Below, one piece after another: positions 8,989 through 16,822 of a stretch of DNA of 64,000 nucleotides. This DNA comes from Streptomyces sp. NBC_00443 (lineage in GTDB: Bacteria > Actinomycetota > Actinomycetes > Streptomycetales > Streptomycetaceae). The DNA is taken from positions 4,526,001-4,590,000 of the forward strand of contig NZ_CP107917.1 of the NCBI RefSeq assembly GCF_036014175.1. Reading direction: 5' to 3'. The notes beneath the pieces are model-generated. The model did no database searches. It saw only the letters and a list, made by a program, of their open reading frames with translations, and had not been told where the DNA came from. The position numbers and the translations under genes were made by a program. Numbering within the stretch: the stretch's first letter is position 1; each line of letters starts with the position of its first letter.

Positions 8989-10349
8989 CTACAGGGCGCC
9001 AACCCTTCGCCGAGCCACCACCATCCACACGCCCAGCACCACCAGCACCACAGTCCCCGCCCCGATCCCGCTCACCGCAAGCACGGCCATCGCAGCGTCA
9101 CTTCCGCCCCCGCTTTCCGCAGCCGCCCCCGTATCGCCTCCACCAGCCTGAAAGACACCCGGCGGCTCGGACTCCCCCGCATAACCGGGACCTGACTCGG
9201 CCGACCCCCCCACCCGCACACGCAGCGTCAGCGGGAGCGGCCCGTCGCCGTACTTCTCGGCCACCTCGGCCGCGAGGTGCACCACGAGGTAGTAGGAACC
9301 GGCGAATCGCATGCCGCTGAGCCGGTCGGGCACGGCGTACCGGTTCTCGTACGCGACCGGCGGCAGGGGATCGATCTCGGCGACCTTCTGGCTGCCGTCG
9401 TAGTTGGTGCTCGCGTCGTCGACGAGGCCGCGTGCCGGGTTGTAGAGCGAGAGGTCGAGGGCACCGACGGCGATGCCGTCACCGCTGGCCGAGCTGCCCA
9501 GTTCGGCGGTGGCGTACAGCTGGCGTCCCCAGGTCAGCGGCACCTTGTAGAAGAACGTCCGGCCGGGCTCGATGTCGGCACTCCAGACCCCCTCACCGAC
9601 GGACACCGCCGAGGCGAACCCGGAGCCGCCTTCGCGGCGCACACCCTCGCCTGTGAGGGGGCGGGTGAGGCGGAGTCCCACGCCTCGGGGGCGCTCGTCG
9701 CGCCGGGCTGCTCCAGGGACGGCTCGGAGGCGGCGAAGAGCTCCAGGTCCCAGGTGTCCGGCGCGGAACTCGCCGTACTGACGCGCTCGACGACCACGTA
9801 GTAGGTGCCCGCGCTCTCGCAGCGAGACCGGTCGGCGAAGATCTCACGTGCCGCCCACGCCGCGATGGGCCGTGGGCTGTGGACGACGCGGAAGGTCTCG
9901 CTTTCGAAGGAGCAGGAGCGGCCGTCGGCGTCCTGCACGGAGATCCTGATGCCGTCGGTCGCGGAGACGGTGCTGCCGGGGGCGGGGATCGCGGTCGCGG
10001 AGACGTATGTATCAGACGTGGCGTCGAGGTCGAGGCGGTAGTAGATCTTCCCGTCGCTCGGCAGGGAGCTCTTGTACGTCGCTCCGGGTGTGAGGCGTAC
10101 GGCGTCCGCAGTGCCTGTCGCACCCGTGACAGACCGGGCGTCCGGCGCGAAGGCGTACGGGCTGGGCGTGCCGGCCGCGAGAGCGGCCCCGCTCGGCAGT
10201 GCGGCGGTCGTGCACAGCAGCAGTGCCCCTACGACGACCGTACGCGCGCGTGCCGAGGGGTGCCCGCGCCGCGTGTTCGCCTCGCTCCGCACCCATGCGC
10301 CGCGCCGCACCCCCGCGCGGCGCCACCACGCCGTACGCCGCCGCCTCAT
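8989..10349 (-). pseudogene. Two-module secreted, C-terminally anchored protein with an apparent frameshift
   Basis: Two overlapping minus-strand frames together make one protein. From ATG 10349 (or GTG 10352; AAGGGG site upstream) come an Arg-rich start, a signal peptide (VVVGALLLCTTAALPSGAAL) and a beta-rich module of about 150 residues. The match ends at residue about 227, and the second half continues in the next frame (from about 9660 to 8989) with a similar beta module (VWSADIEPGRTFFYKVPLTW), a Gly/Ser linker, a membrane helix and an RRR stop-transfer end. The modules look like an internal duplication. Adding one C to the five-C run at 9657-9661 would restore one frame, so this is either a real mutation or a sequencing error. 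Function unknown. Confidence 0.75.
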
Positions 10350-10490
10350 CACGCGCCACCCCTTGCCGCCGCCGGACCATGGACTCGCCCATCCTGCCCA
10401 GCCCGGCAGCTCGGCACCCACGCAATCCGTACGACTGTCCGAAACGCCGGGCTCTAAGGCCTCTCGGCCACTCCCGCAACCCGAGCACAC

Positions 10491-10520
10491 AAAACCCCGA
10501 CCGCAACGGCGGCCGGGGTC
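10491..10520 (-). terminator. Terminator after the DLW-39 gene
   Basis: Minus-strand GACCCCGGCCGCCGTTGCGG folds with TCGGGGT and is followed by TTTTGTG. It lies 24 bases beyond the DLW-39 stop. Confidence 0.7.
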
Positions 10521-10543
10521 TGTTCAGATTCCGAAGTGGTGAC

Positions 10544-10672
10544 TCACGAACCCGTGGGCACGGAGTCAGTCGCCTCCGTCCACAGATCCTGCTCGGCGCG
10601 ATCCGCCTGGATCTGGCGGTACACGAGGAGCCCGCCGATGGCGGCCAGTGCGACCAGGAGAAGCTTCTTCAC
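10544..10672 (-). CDS. DLW-39 family micro-protein
   Basis: A 42-residue protein from GTG 10672: a hydrophobic helix (VKKLLLVALAAIGGLLVYRQ) followed by IQADRAEQDLWTEATDSVPT. The QDLW motif defines the DLW-39 family, a nearly invariant actinobacterial small membrane peptide usually located near gyrA. Function unknown. On the minus strand a TATAGT -10-like hexamer (10718-10723) and an ACCGAT-N4-ATCGGT dyad (10731-10746) lie upstream. Confidence 0.9.
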   Translation of the reverse strand: MKKLLLVALAAIGGLLVYRQIQADRAEQDLWTEATDSVPTGS

Positions 10673-11009
10673 CGCGCGACCTCGTCTTTCCTTGACGTAG
10701 GGGACCTCTGGCGCCCGACTATACACACCGACCGATATCGATCGGTGACCTGCGTCAGGACTCAACTGCCGTCCGAAACAGCGCAGTAGAAGCGGATGAC
10801 ATCGCTCCGATCGGAGGGTGATCACACCCCGACAGACGGTGACTTCGCTGTCCTTCCTCCAGCTTTCGGCAGTCTTCTCATCTCTTGCACCCATTCGAGT
10901 GGTGTTCATCTGAAGATCGACGTGTCATGGGCGTCGGTCCATGACTTCTCGGTCCCCATACACATCATGAGGAAAGTACGCAAATCGCCCAACCCGAAAG
11001 TGAGGGGCC
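10673..11009. other. Divergent promoter region
   Basis: A 337-base gap between DLW-39 (minus) and a small secreted-protein gene (plus). It holds the TATAGT/ACCGAT dyad noted for DLW-39 and a GAGGGG ribosome binding site just before 11010. No other gene is supported. Confidence 0.5.
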
Positions 11010-11393
11010 ATGACCAGGAACAAGGTCATGAACCTGTGGACGGCCATCGTCACCGCCTTCCTCGCGCTGTGCACAGCGCTCGGCTTTGTCACGTCGACCA
11101 CCGCCGCGGCGGTGCCACACACCGAGACGTCACGCAAGAGCGGCAGCGACGACAGCGACCGCAACGCGGAGCTGACGGTGCCCGGGACGCCGAACTGGGC
11201 ATGGTCCTACGCCAGAGCCCTGCCTCCCACGATGAAGCAGCGCATCCGGGCCGAGGCCCACGGCAAGACCCCCAGCTGCCGGCACCGCCCGCTCACGGAA
11301 ACGGAAGCGGAAACGGCAAGCCCACCCTCGGCCCCCCGGGAGTGCGTCCACGCGGGCTCCCCGGCGCAACCCCTCGTGCCACACCAGCGTTGA
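11010..11393 (+). CDS. Small secreted protein
   Basis: A 127-residue product with a GAGGGG ribosome binding site 4-6 bases before ATG 11010. It begins with a signal peptide (VMNLWTAIVTAFLALCTALG then VTSTTAAAV) and has a polar mature part with a WAWSYARALPPTMKQRI motif. The beginning resembles a Streptomyces-specific family of unknown function (possibly DUF6344; not verified). The C-terminal third is Pro/Glu/Ala-rich and of poor quality, so the true end could be affected by an indel. Confidence 0.6.
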   Translation: MTRNKVMNLWTAIVTAFLALCTALGFVTSTTAAAVPHTETSRKSGSDDSDRNAELTVPGTPNWAWSYARALPPTMKQRIRAEAHGKTPSCRHRPLTETEAETASPPSAPRECVHAGSPAQPLVPHQR

Positions 11394-11462
11394 ACCGACG
11401 GCCCACCCCGAGCCGTCACTCTCTGCCCCAATTTGCACCATCGCGTAAGCGCCACGGCGTGC

Positions 11463-12206
11463 TCACCCCTCATCGACGATGTGCCGGAGATAGGCCCATG
11501 GATCGTTGAGATAACGCCGCCAGTGGTCGACGAGCTCCAGATCCCGCCAGCCGGCGGGACGCATTCCGTGGTCACCCACCTCGATGATCTCGGCGCCAGG
11601 CAGCGCCGTCAGCACAGGTGAGTGCGTCGCACAGATGATCTGTGCGCCGGAACGCCCCAATTCATGAAGCAGACCCACGAGTTGAAGACAAGAAGCGAAG
11701 GACAGCGCAGCCTCGGGCTCGTCCATGACGTACAGCCCTGGCTCCTGAAACCGCTCGCGGAAGGCCATCAGAAAGCCCTCGCCGTGGCTCATCTCGCCCG
11801 CGGCACCGGACAGCCTTCCCGTCTTCTGCTCCCGGTCCAGCGCGTCCAGCGCCGTCTCCGCCCGCAGGAAGAAGCCTCTGCGGCGCGTACGAGGCCCCTG
11901 CAGCATGCGCCGGCCGGCCGGTGTCGCCTCGAACCGGATCCGCCCGCCCAGCGCCGACGGCTCACGCCGGCTCGCGTACTTGTATCCCGCGGATCCGCCC
12001 CAGGAGTCCAGGCCGAAGCCCTCCGCCAGCGCCTCGACGAGGGTCGACTTGCCCGAGCCGTTCTCCCCCACGAGGAACGTGACCGGCGCGGTGAACTTCA
12101 GGCCGCCCTTCAGCAGCTGCCGCACGCATGGCACCGCCCAGGGCCACTGGCTGCCTTCCCCCAGCTCGCCCTCGGCAACATGCGCGTATGCCCGTTCGAC
12201 GATCAT
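11463..12206 (-). CDS. AAA family ATPase (ABC-type ATP-binding fold)
   Basis: A 247-residue stand-alone ATPase. Walker A is GENGSGKST (about 47-55), Walker B is LYVMDEPEAAL with the catalytic Glu, and an ATHSP switch histidine follows; an ABC-signature-like MSHGEGF lies in between. This is the layout of the bacterial AAA_21/SMC-like single-domain ATPases that lack a transporter partner. No permease is adjacent. It ends the syntenic chromosomal block; the integration scar starts 185 bases downstream on the chart. Confidence 0.88.
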   Translation of the reverse strand: MIVERAYAHVAEGELGEGSQWPWAVPCVRQLLKGGLKFTAPVTFLVGENGSGKSTLVEALAEGFGLDSWGGSAGYKYASRREPSALGGRIRFEATPAGRRMLQGPRTRRRGFFLRAETALDALDREQKTGRLSGAAGEMSHGEGFLMAFRERFQEPGLYVMDEPEAALSFASCLQLVGLLHELGRSGAQIICATHSPVLTALPGAEIIEVGDHGMRPAGWRDLELVDHWRRYLNDPWAYLRHIVDEG

Positions 12207-12390
12207 GCAGCCAGGCTCTCACCCGGCACTGACAATCGGGCGCGCTAGATGTCCGCCGCCGACGACAGCGATGCATCCCGCACGACGACGAGCGGAGCCC
12301 CGAGCCAGGCCGGCCAGGAAGAGCGCGCCGGGAGCTGCAAGAGCTGGAACGGAAGATCGCCGGTGACCGCTGGTCTCAGGAGCCGGGTCA

Positions 12391-12684
12391 TTCCTGATCT
12401 TCTCGTCGGAGCATGGCGGCATGATCGACCCGGTGGGCTTCTCCCGGACCTTCGATCGGCTCGTGAAGCGGGTCGGCGTGCGTCGCATCACGGTGCGGCT
12501 CGCACGGCACACCTGCGGGACCCTGCTGGCCTCCTTGAAGGTGCACCCCAAGGTGGCTCAGGCGATCCTCCGGCACAGTCAGATCAGCATGCCTATGGAC
12601 GTCTACACGCACGTGGTGGGCGACAGTGAGCGGGAAGCGGTCGGCATGCTCGCCGACCTTCTGGAAGATCCCCTCATCGGCTGA
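12391..12684 (+). pseudogene. C-terminal remnant of a tyrosine integrase (relic 1)
   Basis: Only the last about 97 residues of a phage/AICE-type tyrosine recombinase remain: FLIFSSEHGGMIDPVGFSRT, an altered box II (VRLARHTCGTLLASL, where the family has HDLRHTCATLL so the catalytic HxxR is damaged), LRHSQISMPMDVYTHV with the His and nucleophile Tyr, and the end SLEDPLIG-like. The upstream catalytic half is absent. It is evidence of an older element integrated at the same tRNA-Ile locus. Confidence 0.8.
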
Positions 12685-12791
12685 TGTCCGTCAGCCCTGT
12701 CGGCGCTCTGCAGGGCCTCGCCGGGGAGCCTGGGCTCTTCCCCGCCTCGCTATAGTCATACAGTTGTTCGGATCTTGTGGGAGGGGACCCA

Positions 12792-13265
12792 ATGAAGCGT
12801 GCAGGCAAGAGCATCGGCCTCGCAGCCGCGGCCGTAGGTGTCGCATTGTTCGCGGCGAGCCCGGCGTCAGCGATGGGCATGTGGGAGAAGGTCAGCACAA
12901 ACTCGACCTGGAAGTGTGGGGCGACCAAGCAGCACACCGCGGTACCGGGGGTTGGCTTCCAGGCGTGCATGGTCTTCGGCACGCTGAATGAGAGCGACGA
13001 GGCCAAGAGTGTGCTCGTGGTGACAAACAACAGCTCCAAGGCCATCGCGCTTGAGGGCTCGATCACTCAGACCTGGAACGGGCAGACCATCGACTGCCAA
13101 GCCTCGGTACTCCAGCCGGGCTTCACCCGCGGCTGCTACAACCACCGGGTGCAGATTAAGTGCGGCAGGAACACTGCGTACGGCGACCTGCGGGTCAACG
13201 GCGTTTGGAACCGGACAGCATCGAAGCACCACGACTGGAACCCGGATCCGATCTGGTGTCCATGA
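12792..13265 (+). CDS. Small secreted protein between two integrase relics
   Basis: A 157-residue protein from ATG 12792 with a GGGAGGGG ribosome binding site. Signal peptide about 1-27 (GLAAAAVGVALFAASPASA). The mature part has six cysteines suited to disulfides (WKCGA, FQACMV, IDCQAS, RGCYN, IKCGRN and IWCP). A TATAGT -10-like element lies at 12751-12756. No family recognised. Its position between two broken integrase ends suggests it was cargo of a lost integrative element. Confidence 0.75.
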   Translation: MKRAGKSIGLAAAAVGVALFAASPASAMGMWEKVSTNSTWKCGATKQHTAVPGVGFQACMVFGTLNESDEAKSVLVVTNNSSKAIALEGSITQTWNGQTIDCQASVLQPGFTRGCYNHRVQIKCGRNTAYGDLRVNGVWNRTASKHHDWNPDPIWCP

Positions 13266-13289
13266 CAGGCAGCCACTCGTAGCAGCCCG

Positions 13290-13324
13290 CTTGGCCCTCG
13301 CCACCACAACGGCAGGGGGCCAAG
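13290..13324 (+). terminator. Hairpin after the secreted-protein gene
   Basis: CTTGGCCC (13290-13297) pairs with GGGCCAAG (13317-13324), 25 bases beyond the stop; no strong T tract. Confidence 0.5.
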
Positions 13325-13379
13325 AGCACGTGACTACGAGGTGGGCTCGGCCGAGAGCGGCGCTGCATCCCCGGACCAA

Positions 13380-13433
13380 CGCGAGGCTGCGGGCCTGCTC
13401 GCCGATTCACTGGAAGATCCACTGATCGGCTGA
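13380..13433 (+). pseudogene. C-terminal tip of a second tyrosine integrase (relic 2)
   Basis: REAAGLLADSLEDPLIG followed by a stop is a close copy of the end of relic 1 (REAVGMLADLLEDPLIG), 749 bases further on. The DNA is diverged (about 80% over 54 bases), so this is a second, related integrase rather than a recent duplication. Nothing else of the gene remains. Confidence 0.75.
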
Positions 13434-13450
13434 TGTCAGCCGTAGATGTC

Positions 13451-13484
13451 AAAGACCCCCAGCCGATATCGGCTGGGGGTCTTT
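13451..13484. terminator. 34-bp perfect palindrome
   Basis: Positions 13451-13484 are a perfect inverted repeat with no loop: AAAGACCCCCAGCCGATA and its exact complement. On the minus strand it directly follows the tRNA-Ile 3' end and ends in TCTTT, so it is the natural tRNA terminator; being symmetrical it works both ways. Confidence 0.85.
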
Positions 13485-13488
13485 GTAC

Positions 13489-13535
13489 TGGTGGGGCTAA
13501 CAGGATTTGAACCTGTGGCCTCATCCTTATCAGGA
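13489..13535 (-). other. attL: attL: 3' portion of tRNA-Ile(GAT) at the prophage junction
   Basis: On the minus strand this reads from the anticodon loop (CTGATAA with anticodon GAT) through the variable loop and T arm (GGTTCAAATCC) to GTTAGCCCCA and an encoded CCA. Beyond 13535 the similarity to tRNA-Ile stops inside the 5' anticodon stem, so the D arm and 5' acceptor strand are missing. Such a 3' tRNA duplicate next to an integrase gene is the signature of tRNA integration. The intact tRNA must lie at the other end, outside this window. Confidence 0.9.
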
Positions 13536-13648
13536 TTCAGGCCTAAGTTGTGGATCTCCGCAGGTCACCTGACCTGCAACGTAATCCAGCATCTACAATC
13601 CACACCCCTACGCATACCCGCAGTGCCCCTGTGGCGCCCAATCCTTCC

Positions 13649-13677
13649 CCGGGGTAATTCCGGGATAGTCCGGGGTA
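13649..13677. repeat. Tandem CCGGGGTA repeats near attL (integrase arm-type sites?)
   Basis: CCGGGGTA at 13649, CCGGGATA at 13660 and CCGGGGTA at 13670, spaced 11 and 10 bases (one helical turn), between the att core and the integrase stop. Tyrosine integrases bind short repeated arm sites in such positions; assignment is by location only. Confidence 0.5.
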
Positions 13678-13679
13678 GT

Positions 13680-15104
13680 TCACGCCGCCGACACCGCGCG
13701 CAGTCGCCGCCGCGGAGGCCTCGCGACCGCGCCCGGCTTCCCGTCCTCCAGCGCCGCCAGGACCTGCCCCGCGTAGTCCGCGGCCGCGTGCGTGTAGATC
13801 CATGTCACCTCGCCCGCCCGCTCGTGACCGAGGATCTCCTGAGTGATCACCTCCGGCACCCCCCGCTCATGGAGCCGCGACGCGAAGGCGTGCCGGGTGT
13901 CGTGGAAGTCCGGCCACCAGTCCGTGCGCTCGACCTTCTCGGCGCGGGCGCGCCCGGTCACCTCGTCCATCTTCTGCACAGTGACAGTCCGGACCGTTTT
14001 CCGGACGACGCCGGCCGCGTCGATGGCATCAATCCACACGCGCCGGAAGGCCGAGCGCCGGAGTGGCGCACGGTACGGCTCCCCCACAGAGCCGTTCACC
14101 TTGCTCCCACGACGCACCTTGTTGCGCCCGTGGAAGACCAGCTCGGTCTCGCACAGGCCGTCCGCCGGCTCCGATGCGTTCCGGCTGGCGCCAGGCTCGT
14201 CGGCCCATAGCTCCCGAAGCACCCTGCGCGCGAGTCCGGTCATCGGCACGGTCCGCAAGCCCGCGTCGCTCTTGGGGTAGGCCTTCCGCTTGATCTTGCC
14301 GCGCGGTTCCACGAGGACCTCGCGGACGTGGATGCGCCGGCCTTCGAAGTCGACGTTGCACCACCGCAGTCCGGCCAGCTCCTGGAAGCGGAGGCCGGTC
14401 TCCTGGGCGACGATCAGCAGCGCGTGGAAGTAGTCGGGCAGCTTCTGCCGGATGAGCCACAGCTGGGCGTACGTCGGCGGCCGCCGATCCTCGGGATGCT
14501 TCTTCTTGATGGTCGGGAGCTTCACGCCCTCGGCCGGGTTGAAGGGGATCCGCCTGTCGCGCTTGGCGTCTTCCAGCATCCGGTCGAGGACCTGGAAGCA
14601 CTTGGTCACCGAGCTGGCGGCGAGCGGGCCGCCGTTCTCGTCGTGCAAGGCGTTGACCCAGAGCTGGGTCTCGCGCCACTCCATCTCGTACAGCTTGGCC
14701 CGGGCGAAGGTGGGCGCGATGTGATTGCGCCACATTCCCTCATCGCGCAGCTGCGACTGCGTCCAGTGCTCGATGCGCTGTTCGCCCTTGGTCTGGGTCG
14801 GCCACCACAGCGTCCACCAGGCGCCGAGGGTGATCTCGCCGCGGGCTGGGTCGATCCACGTGCGCTGCCGCATCTCGGTGCGGGTCTGCTCCAGGAAAGC
14901 GACAGCGTCGTCGAACGTGGGCTTGGTCTTGCTGCGGTCCTTGCCCGTGGGGTCCGTGTAGCGGGCTTCCCACGATCCCGAGTGCTCGTCGACCGGCGCC
15001 CGGTTGCCGGGGAACTTCTTCAGGCAGACCGGGCAACCGCACTTCATGCTGGGGTTGGGGCGAGGGTTGTTGGTGGCCCGGGCCGGGGCCTTCTTGCGCG
15101 CCAT
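13680..15104 (-). CDS. int: Prophage tyrosine integrase
   Basis: A 474-residue tyrosine recombinase. The N-terminus (about 19-60) has a Cys-rich CGCPVCLKKF motif and an AP2-like arm-binding segment (SGSWEARYTDPTGKDRSKTK). A SAM-like core-binding domain covers about 95-200. The catalytic domain has the box I Arg in ETGLRFQELAGLRW, a beta-hairpin Lys region (KRKAYPKSDAGLRTVPMTG), box II FHDTRHAFAS, the LGHERAGEV His and the YTHA tyrosine nucleophile. All catalytic residues are present. A roughly 50-residue insert sits before box II. It faces attL directly, as expected for an integrase using tRNA-Ile. Confidence 0.95.
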   Translation of the reverse strand: MARKKAPARATNNPRPNPSMKCGCPVCLKKFPGNRAPVDEHSGSWEARYTDPTGKDRSKTKPTFDDAVAFLEQTRTEMRQRTWIDPARGEITLGAWWTLWWPTQTKGEQRIEHWTQSQLRDEGMWRNHIAPTFARAKLYEMEWRETQLWVNALHDENGGPLAASSVTKCFQVLDRMLEDAKRDRRIPFNPAEGVKLPTIKKKHPEDRRPPTYAQLWLIRQKLPDYFHALLIVAQETGLRFQELAGLRWCNVDFEGRRIHVREVLVEPRGKIKRKAYPKSDAGLRTVPMTGLARRVLRELWADEPGASRNASEPADGLCETELVFHGRNKVRRGSKVNGSVGEPYRAPLRRSAFRRVWIDAIDAAGVVRKTVRTVTVQKMDEVTGRARAEKVERTDWWPDFHDTRHAFASRLHERGVPEVITQEILGHERAGEVTWIYTHAAADYAGQVLAALEDGKPGAVARPPRRRLRAVSAA

Positions 15105-15119
15105 CGAATGGTCTCCTGA

Positions 15120-15371
15120 TCAGAGAGTCGAGGCGCCGGGTGTGGTCGCGGCTATGGCGATCGAGTCGGGGATCGCGAGGGGTTCACCGCAGACACAGAG
15201 CAGGCCGGCGCCCGGGATGCTGGGCGCGCCGAAGTCGATCACGAGGATCGCGTGGAGCTCTCTGATCAGGTCGTGGGGGTGGGCGTCCCTGGATACGAGG
15301 ATGGTGAGCTCGTCTGGGTCCCAAAGGGCGATCTTCGAAAGGTGATCGGCCACGGCGATGCGGATGCACAC
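15120..15371 (-). CDS. Small protein upstream of int
   Basis: An 83-residue product from GTG 15371, with GGGGGA about 9 bases upstream, ending 15 bases before int on the same strand, so they are likely co-transcribed. It contains hydrophobic beta-like segments (IVVIDFGAP-type) and a CVC motif. No HTH is evident, so it is not an obvious excisionase, although it occupies the usual position. Family not recognised. Confidence 0.6.
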   Translation of the reverse strand: MCIRIAVADHLSKIALWDPDELTILVSRDAHPHDLIRELHAILVIDFGAPSIPGAGLLCVCGEPLAIPDSIAIAATTPGASTL

Positions 15372-15450
15372 AGGTGTCCCCCATGGATGTGCGTGCGGGC
15401 ACGGAATGATCCGCTCCGGGAGGACAGCGGGTGACTGATCGTACCTGTGT

Positions 15451-15470
15451 GTGTAGATGGTGTGTAGGTG
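15451..15470. promoter_or_regulatory. GTGTAGAT / GTGTAGGT motif pair (candidate operators)
   Basis: GTGTAGAT (15451-15458) and GTGTAGGT (15462-15469), 11 bases apart, lie in the 15372-15591 gap upstream of the int operon. They are inverse copies of the ATCTACAC motif of the repressor promoter region, so one regulator may control both. Confidence 0.5.
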
Positions 15471-15591
15471 ATCGGAAGATTCAGAAGAGGTTTGTTTCTG
15501 ACCGAACTACTCGTGAGGCATTGCCCCTTTTTCTCGGACATTTGGGAACGAAAAAACAGGACGCTCACACTAAGGCAACCCTTAGCGAACG

Positions 15592-16011
15592 TTACGAGAC
15601 AGACGTGATCTTCAGCATGACCTCGGCGTCCTCCACGAGGAGGCGCTGCTTTTCCTCGGGCAGCTGCCGGTAGAGCCTGAGGAGTCTGGACTCTCGCTCT
15701 CTGTCCGTAGGTCCCGGGGCCGGTCGACCGACGGCCTGGTGGAACTCACGGATGTTGGTGTCGACGCCCCAACGACGGAAGACGTCGACCATCGCCCGAA
15801 GCTTCTCGGGGTCGATACGGGAGGTGCCCCTCGTTCTGTTCATCCAGGCATTGAGGGTCTGGTAGGAGATGCCGGCCTCTTCGGCCAGCCCCTTCTGTGT
15901 TCTGTCGGGGGCCTGAGCGAGGAGGCGCTCCAGGAGTGCCGCCAGGTCCTCGCCTGCGGGGGCGGGGTGCTCGGCCTCGGGCGCGCCGGGGTCTTGCTGG
16001 TGGCTAGTCAC
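15592..16011 (-). CDS. HTH immunity repressor candidate
   Basis: A 139-residue protein from GTG 16011. An XRE/lambda-repressor HTH lies at about 28-85 (RTQKGLAEEAGISYQTLNAW, then RIDPEKLRAMVDVFRRWGVD). The C-terminal third is helical and Glu/Arg-rich (LLRLYRQLPEEKQRLLVEDA), typical of small actinophage repressors that lack a LexA-like peptidase domain. It is divergent from the wHTH gene at 16243 across a 231-base region rich in ATCTAC motifs. Prime candidate for the maintenance repressor. Confidence 0.8.
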   Translation of the reverse strand: MTSHQQDPGAPEAEHPAPAGEDLAALLERLLAQAPDRTQKGLAEEAGISYQTLNAWMNRTRGTSRIDPEKLRAMVDVFRRWGVDTNIREFHQAVGRPAPGPTDRERESRLLRLYRQLPEEKQRLLVEDAEVMLKITSVS

Positions 16012-16242
16012 GATCAGAAGGATCCGGCATCAGCATCTACATGCGCAAGTAGATCTGAGACTGATGACCTGTATTTGACGGCACCTTGGGGCATCTACAC
16101 GACCCCTGTACCCCCCTATTCGCATCCTTCAGCACCCCTGTGCGCCCCTCTTGACTGCATCCACATCCACATGCAGACTGTAGAACGTGCAGGTCGATCC
16201 GATCTACACGACCCCTATTCGGCTGCGCGCCGGAGGATCAAC
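16012..16242. promoter_or_regulatory. Immunity/early control region
   Basis: Contains the inverted repeat ATCTAC-N8-GTAGAT (16035-16054), a 15-bp exact direct repeat ATCTACACGACCCCT at 16093-16107 and 16202-16216, a CTGTAGAA at about 16178, and TTGACG (16076) and TTGACT (16151) -35-like hexamers. The arrangement fits repressor operators overlapping divergent promoters; no protein binding is shown. Confidence 0.65.
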
Positions 16243-16740
16243 ATGCGACGACGTGACAAGGGAGCACCGATCCGGGTCGCCATGAAGGCGGCCGGACTGG
16301 ACATCCCGCGCCTCGCCGCCAAGACGAAAGAGGTCGACCCGGAAGGGGAGGGCCTGTCCCGCGCCTTGGTCGGCTTCATCGTGGGCGGCGGGAAGAGCGC
16401 CCGCGAGGAGTGCAGTGACCGCGCGGCAGAGCTGATTTCGGCCGCCCTCCACGTGGAGGTCGCCGAGTTCTTCGCAGCGCCTGTTCTCACGCTTCCGGAA
16501 TCTACATCCACTAGCGGATCCGGGATGGTCGAACTCAAGAAGTCGGCCTTGCCCGAGCGGCTCATGGACCAGCGGGAGCTCGCGAGTTTCCTGCGTAAGT
16601 CCATGAGCTGGATCGACAGGCAGATCACGGAGGCGCGGGAGCGGGACGAGATCTGGCCCGGCCTGATCTACGTCGGCTCCAGCCGCCGCTTCGACCCTCA
16701 CGCCGTTTTGGCCGGCATGCGCAAGCAGCCCGTCGGCTGA
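16243..16740 (+). CDS. DNA-binding protein, Cro/excisionase-like
   Basis: A 165-residue protein from ATG 16243 (CGGAGGA site 6 bases upstream); the longer frame back to 15739 is antisense to the repressor and is not used. The N-terminal half is XRE-like (RVAMKAAGLDIPRLAAKTKE), with no clear partner domain. The C-terminal part (about 103-160) looks like a MerR/excisionase-type wHTH: LMDQRELASFLRKSMSWIDR then RRFDPHAVLAGM. As the first rightward gene opposite the repressor it may act as Cro-type regulator or excisionase. An ATCTACAT copy occurs inside it at 16500. Confidence 0.7.
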   Translation: MRRRDKGAPIRVAMKAAGLDIPRLAAKTKEVDPEGEGLSRALVGFIVGGGKSAREECSDRAAELISAALHVEVAEFFAAPVLTLPESTSTSGSGMVELKKSALPERLMDQRELASFLRKSMSWIDRQITEARERDEIWPGLIYVGSSRRFDPHAVLAGMRKQPVG

Positions 16741-16822
16741 AAGCCCACGGGGCCGCCCCGGATGCGACCCGGGACGACCCCAACACACAACCCGAAACCC
16801 CTACGTCAAAGGAGACCTGGTC

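Noticed and set aside
12249..12629. ORF overlapping integrase relic 1 in another frame
   Set aside because: It is a shifted reading of the relic; integrase-like residues are only in the 12391-12684 frame.
13489..13535. Complete tRNA-Ile gene
   Set aside because: Only the 3' part from the anticodon loop on is present; the D arm and 5' acceptor strand are missing, so it is an att remnant.
16035..16107. A serine-integrase attachment site or IS ends
   Set aside because: Direct and inverted ATCTAC repeats sit between two divergent regulator genes; no transposase or target duplication is present.
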